Assembly (NCBI GenBank): GCA_937901055.1
Contig: CALCGO010000221.1
Coordinates: 1-7,955 of the forward strand
Source: an uncultured Rhodobacterales bacterium
GTDB taxonomy: Bacteria; Pseudomonadota; Alphaproteobacteria; Rhodobacterales; Rhodobacteraceae
Length of the DNA: 7,955 nt
Direction of reading: 5' to 3'
Position 1 is the stretch's first letter. Every line of letters starts with the position of its first letter. Under the pieces are notes generated by a model. It worked only from the letters and a program-made list of their open reading frames with translations. It made no database searches and was not told the origin of the DNA. A program made the translations under genes and the position numbers. Shown here one piece after another: positions 6,213 to 7,955 of this stretch.

Positions 6213-6782
6213 CTAAATTACGTCGCAACTGAATGCCAAAAATCTACCATCCTTATTTCCGGTAATTTTCCCAAGCGCTTTTGGATTGTACCCCATTGTT
6301 CGCGCCATTCTAAGGAACGCTGGAGGGCCGAGAAACAAACACTCGTGAGCGCCTTCTTCCTTCAAAAAAGCGTTGCATCTTTCCAGAATGCCGCGCCCAA
6401 CCCGCATATTATTCAGCGACATAAATCTTGTTAACTCCCATACATTCGGGTCAACGGGTGGTTCTTCTGCGCATATCTCGGCGGGCAACCCCGGTAGGTT
6501 TTTTAGGTAAGCATCTCTAATCATATAAGAATATACGATTTTGCCGGTGCTTTGAGATTGATCTGTTCGAACCAACCTCGCGCCACCAATCACCTTGTCG
6601 CCCTCGTGCGCGATGATATAAACAGAGGTCAAAGTATCATATTGCTCGAACTCCATGGAGTCGGCATGGAAAAGCGGCCAATCCATCTTGTCCACAAACA
6701 CTTCTTTGCGAAGAAGAAGGAAGTTTTTAACCAAATGCCAATGAACAATATCGGCTGGAAATCTTAAAACTGTAATTTTCAT
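6213..6782 (-). CDS. luxI: Acyl-homoserine-lactone synthase (LuxI family), second copy
   Basis: 189 residues from the ATG at 6782; an in-frame TTG at 6794 is less likely. LuxI-family residues are visible: R25, F29, W35, E44 and D49 in EFEQYD, R69 in GGARL, and WELTR (115-119) with E116 and R119. The Asp normally at position 46 is Glu (EFEQYD instead of E.DQYD), a conservative change at a residue considered essential in LuxI/EsaI, so activity or specificity may differ. It shares YSYMIRDA (84-91) with the first synthase but differs widely elsewhere, so the two are diverged paralogues rather than a recent duplication. It follows the FNR-type gene by 87 bases and precedes luxR by 154 bases, all on the minus strand. 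Only a weak ribosome site (TTGGGT) is seen. Confidence 0.9.
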   Translation of the reverse strand: MKITVLRFPADIVHWHLVKNFLLLRKEVFVDKMDWPLFHADSMEFEQYDTLTSVYIIAHEGDKVIGGARLVRTDQSQSTGKIVYSYMIRDAYLKNLPGLPAEICAEEPPVDPNVWELTRFMSLNNMRVGRGILERCNAFLKEEGAHECLFLGPPAFLRMARTMGYNPKALGKITGNKDGRFLAFSCDVI

Positions 6783-6869
6783 GCATGTACCCAAGTTTCG
6801 TATAGTCTAACCCAGATGTAACAAAGTTCCTATGATTACGTTGAATTGGGAGCAACCATCGCGCGGGGC

Positions 6870-7616
6870 CTATCCCGTTACCTTAACTTTTTGGATGCCC
6901 GCGTTCCAATCCCCATTTGCGATTTTGCGCAGCGTAACCACATCCTGAATCGTGACGACGGAAAGATTTTCAAACTCTATAATGCCGCGATTCTGTAAAT
7001 CCTTGAAACAACGGCTGACGGTCTCTGGTTGCACCCCGATATATTCGGCTAAGTCCACACGGCGCACCGGGATTTTGGCAATGATCGTATCTTCTTTCGT
7101 GCTAAATGCCCGATGGTTGCACTCGATAATAAACGAGGCCAACTTCTCCAATGCCTGCTTCTTCGACATGTCCACAGAATGGTCTATAGCACGAAAAGTC
7201 TGTTCTCTGAGGTTTTTCCAAACGCTGGTTTGCGCGTCCGAATTTGTTGAAACAACTTGCTCAAACACCTCGGGCGAAAGCCTGCAAACCTTGGAAGCTC
7301 CCAATGAGATAAGACTGCATCGGTTGCGGTTCGAAATACCCCGAAGGTCGATAATGTCACCCTGCATATATAACGCCGCGATGGACTTGCGCCCGTCGGC
7401 CATGAGATGCTGCAAGCTCAAAACACCTGCGGAAACAGCTACGATTGGCCATTGCATCAACGTCTCGTCAGAAAGCGCATCGCCTCGTTTCATACTCGCC
7501 GAGTGCGACTTTCCATTCAGTTTAATAAGTTCCTCAGTCGTCAAGCGAGCGCAAAACCTGTTGGGGTCGCAATGCAAAGTGCAACTCTTACAGATATTTG
7601 GTATTGGTGTCGTCAT
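6870..7616 (-). CDS. Crp/Fnr-family regulator, FNR type with probable Fe-S cluster cysteines
   Basis: 248 residues. The N-terminus has C9, C12, C16 and C22 (CKSCTLHCDPNRFCARL), and C111 in KVCRLSPEVFEQV aligns with the central cluster ligand C122 of E. coli FNR. Oxygen sensing through a [4Fe-4S] cluster is therefore likely, although the N-terminal spacing differs from E. coli. A cyclic-nucleotide-type beta barrel (about 30-120) and dimer helix (about 125-165) follow. The C-terminal winged helix (about 183-235) has PETVSR (197-202), with E198, S201 and R202 matching FNR E209, S212 and R213, which read TTGAT. A perfect TTGAT-N4-ATCAA lies upstream of its own start. It is the first of three minus-strand genes (this, AHL synthase, luxR) and may link oxygen status to quorum sensing. 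It could be the FnrL orthologue or a paralogue. Confidence 0.9.
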   Translation of the reverse strand: MTTPIPNICKSCTLHCDPNRFCARLTTEELIKLNGKSHSASMKRGDALSDETLMQWPIVAVSAGVLSLQHLMADGRKSIAALYMQGDIIDLRGISNRNRCSLISLGASKVCRLSPEVFEQVVSTNSDAQTSVWKNLREQTFRAIDHSVDMSKKQALEKLASFIIECNHRAFSTKEDTIIAKIPVRRVDLAEYIGVQPETVSRCFKDLQNRGIIEFENLSVVTIQDVVTLRKIANGDWNAGIQKVKVTG

Positions 7617-7661
7617 AGAGAAAGACCTTGTAGGGTTCTAATAAGTCGTGTTTCAAGGCGC

Positions 7662-7667
7662 ATTATA
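7662..7667 (-). promoter_or_regulatory. -10 element (TATAAT) of the FNR-type gene
   Basis: A perfect TATAAT on the minus strand predicts a start near 7654-7655 and a leader of about 38 bases before the ATG at 7616. The FNR box at 7689-7702 replaces a normal -35 element, as in class II FNR-activated promoters. Confidence 0.6.
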
Positions 7668-7688
7668 TATGGTCCTCTCAATCACAGC

Positions 7689-7702
7689 TTGATCTATATC
7701 AA
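7689..7702. promoter_or_regulatory. Perfect FNR box TTGAT-CTAT-ATCAA
   Basis: This is an exact consensus FNR/anaerobox with centre at 7695.5. The centre is 40.5-41.5 bases upstream of the start predicted from the minus-strand TATAAT, the classic class II activation position. The site is also 68 bases upstream of the plus-strand ATG at 7764, so it could act on both divergent genes. The FNR-type protein encoded next to it has the residues needed to bind it. Confidence 0.85.
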
Positions 7703-7763
7703 CTGAAGGGCCGCGCCGTAATTCGTTGGTGTCTTGGTTGTAGTTAGGGGATATACACGTCAA

Positions 7764-7955
7764 ATGATCGACTTACTAAACACTGCGCCCGCACATTTTC
7801 TTGCCGGAATGGTGGTAACTGTCAGTTCGGCAATTTACGGGTTTGGGCATTTGAACCGCGAAGTCAGTCTGGTCCGCAGTTTTTGGAAATCCCTTCCTGT
7901 AATGACCATGGCGGGGATTGCCGCGATCAGGGCCGGCCGCTTGTGGTTTTTGAAT
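7764..7955 (+). CDS. Membrane protein, possibly YhhN/TMEM86-type lysoplasmalogenase (5' part only)
   Basis: 64 residues are open to the window edge. The sequence shows a hydrophobic segment at about 10-29, a short polar part with SLVRSFWKSLPV (36-47), and a second hydrophobic segment starting at about 46. The order 'first membrane helix, then S..RS..K.LPV, then second helix' resembles the start of YhhN-family proteins, multi-pass membrane enzymes that cleave the vinyl-ether bond of lysoplasmalogens. This is a tentative match from a short fragment. AGGGG lies rather far (about 15 bases) before the ATG, so the start is not certain. The shared upstream region with an FNR box suggests oxygen-dependent control. 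Confidence 0.55.
   Translation, partial: MIDLLNTAPAHFLAGMVVTVSSAIYGFGHLNREVSLVRSFWKSLPVMTMAGIAAIRAGRLWFLN

Noticed and set aside
6952..7641. Plus-strand open frame of 229 codons opposite the FNR-type gene.
   Set aside because: The minus-strand frame is a full Crp/Fnr protein with clear motifs. The antisense translation has no domain character.
1..7955. CRISPR array, insertion sequence or phage genes.
   Set aside because: No regularly spaced direct repeats, transposase motifs or paired terminal repeats were seen on either strand.

Overview
The window looks like chromosomal DNA of a marine alphaproteobacterium, most likely a Rhodobacteraceae (Roseobacter-group) species of moderate GC content. 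This rests on the character of the quorum-sensing proteins (both LuxI homologues share a YSYMIRDA block that I associate with this family), on an FNR-type regulator with a consensus TTGAT-N4-ATCAA site, and on the MocR and UroD-like genes. Genus cannot be read from the sequence.

Layout. (1) Bases 1-295 hold the 5' part of a minus-strand GntR/MocR-type regulator. It is divergent from a plus-strand UroD/MtaA-superfamily-like protein (428-1735). The gap contains a good promoter for the regulator and a 27-bp inverted repeat just before the UroD-like gene. (2) Convergent with that gene is a Clp/HSP100-like AAA+ protein (1770-3614, minus). Its first AAA module lacks a Walker A motif and its second module is intact. 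(3) About 1.1 kb (3695-4812) has no convincing gene, but is rich in inverted repeats, notably at 3844-3876 and 4451-4545. (4) The quorum-sensing island follows: a plus-strand AHL synthase (4813-5400), then convergent minus-strand luxR (5441-6058), a second AHL synthase (6213-6782) and an FNR-type regulator (6870-7616). (5) After an intergenic region with a perfect FNR box, a plus-strand membrane-protein gene (possibly lysoplasmalogenase-like) starts at 7764 and runs off the window.

How the parts may work together. Two different AHL synthases flank one LuxR receptor, so one receptor may read two signals, or one synthase may feed a receptor elsewhere. The FNR-like gene lies upstream of the second synthase and luxR on the same strand. 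It has a perfect FNR box at about -41 from a TATAAT on its own strand, the class II activation position. Its recognition helix has the E..SR residues that read TTGAT, and its cysteines could hold an oxygen-labile Fe-S cluster. The sequence therefore suggests a link between oxygen or redox state and cell-density signalling, with FNR autoregulation. The link from FNR to the lux genes is inferred from gene order only.
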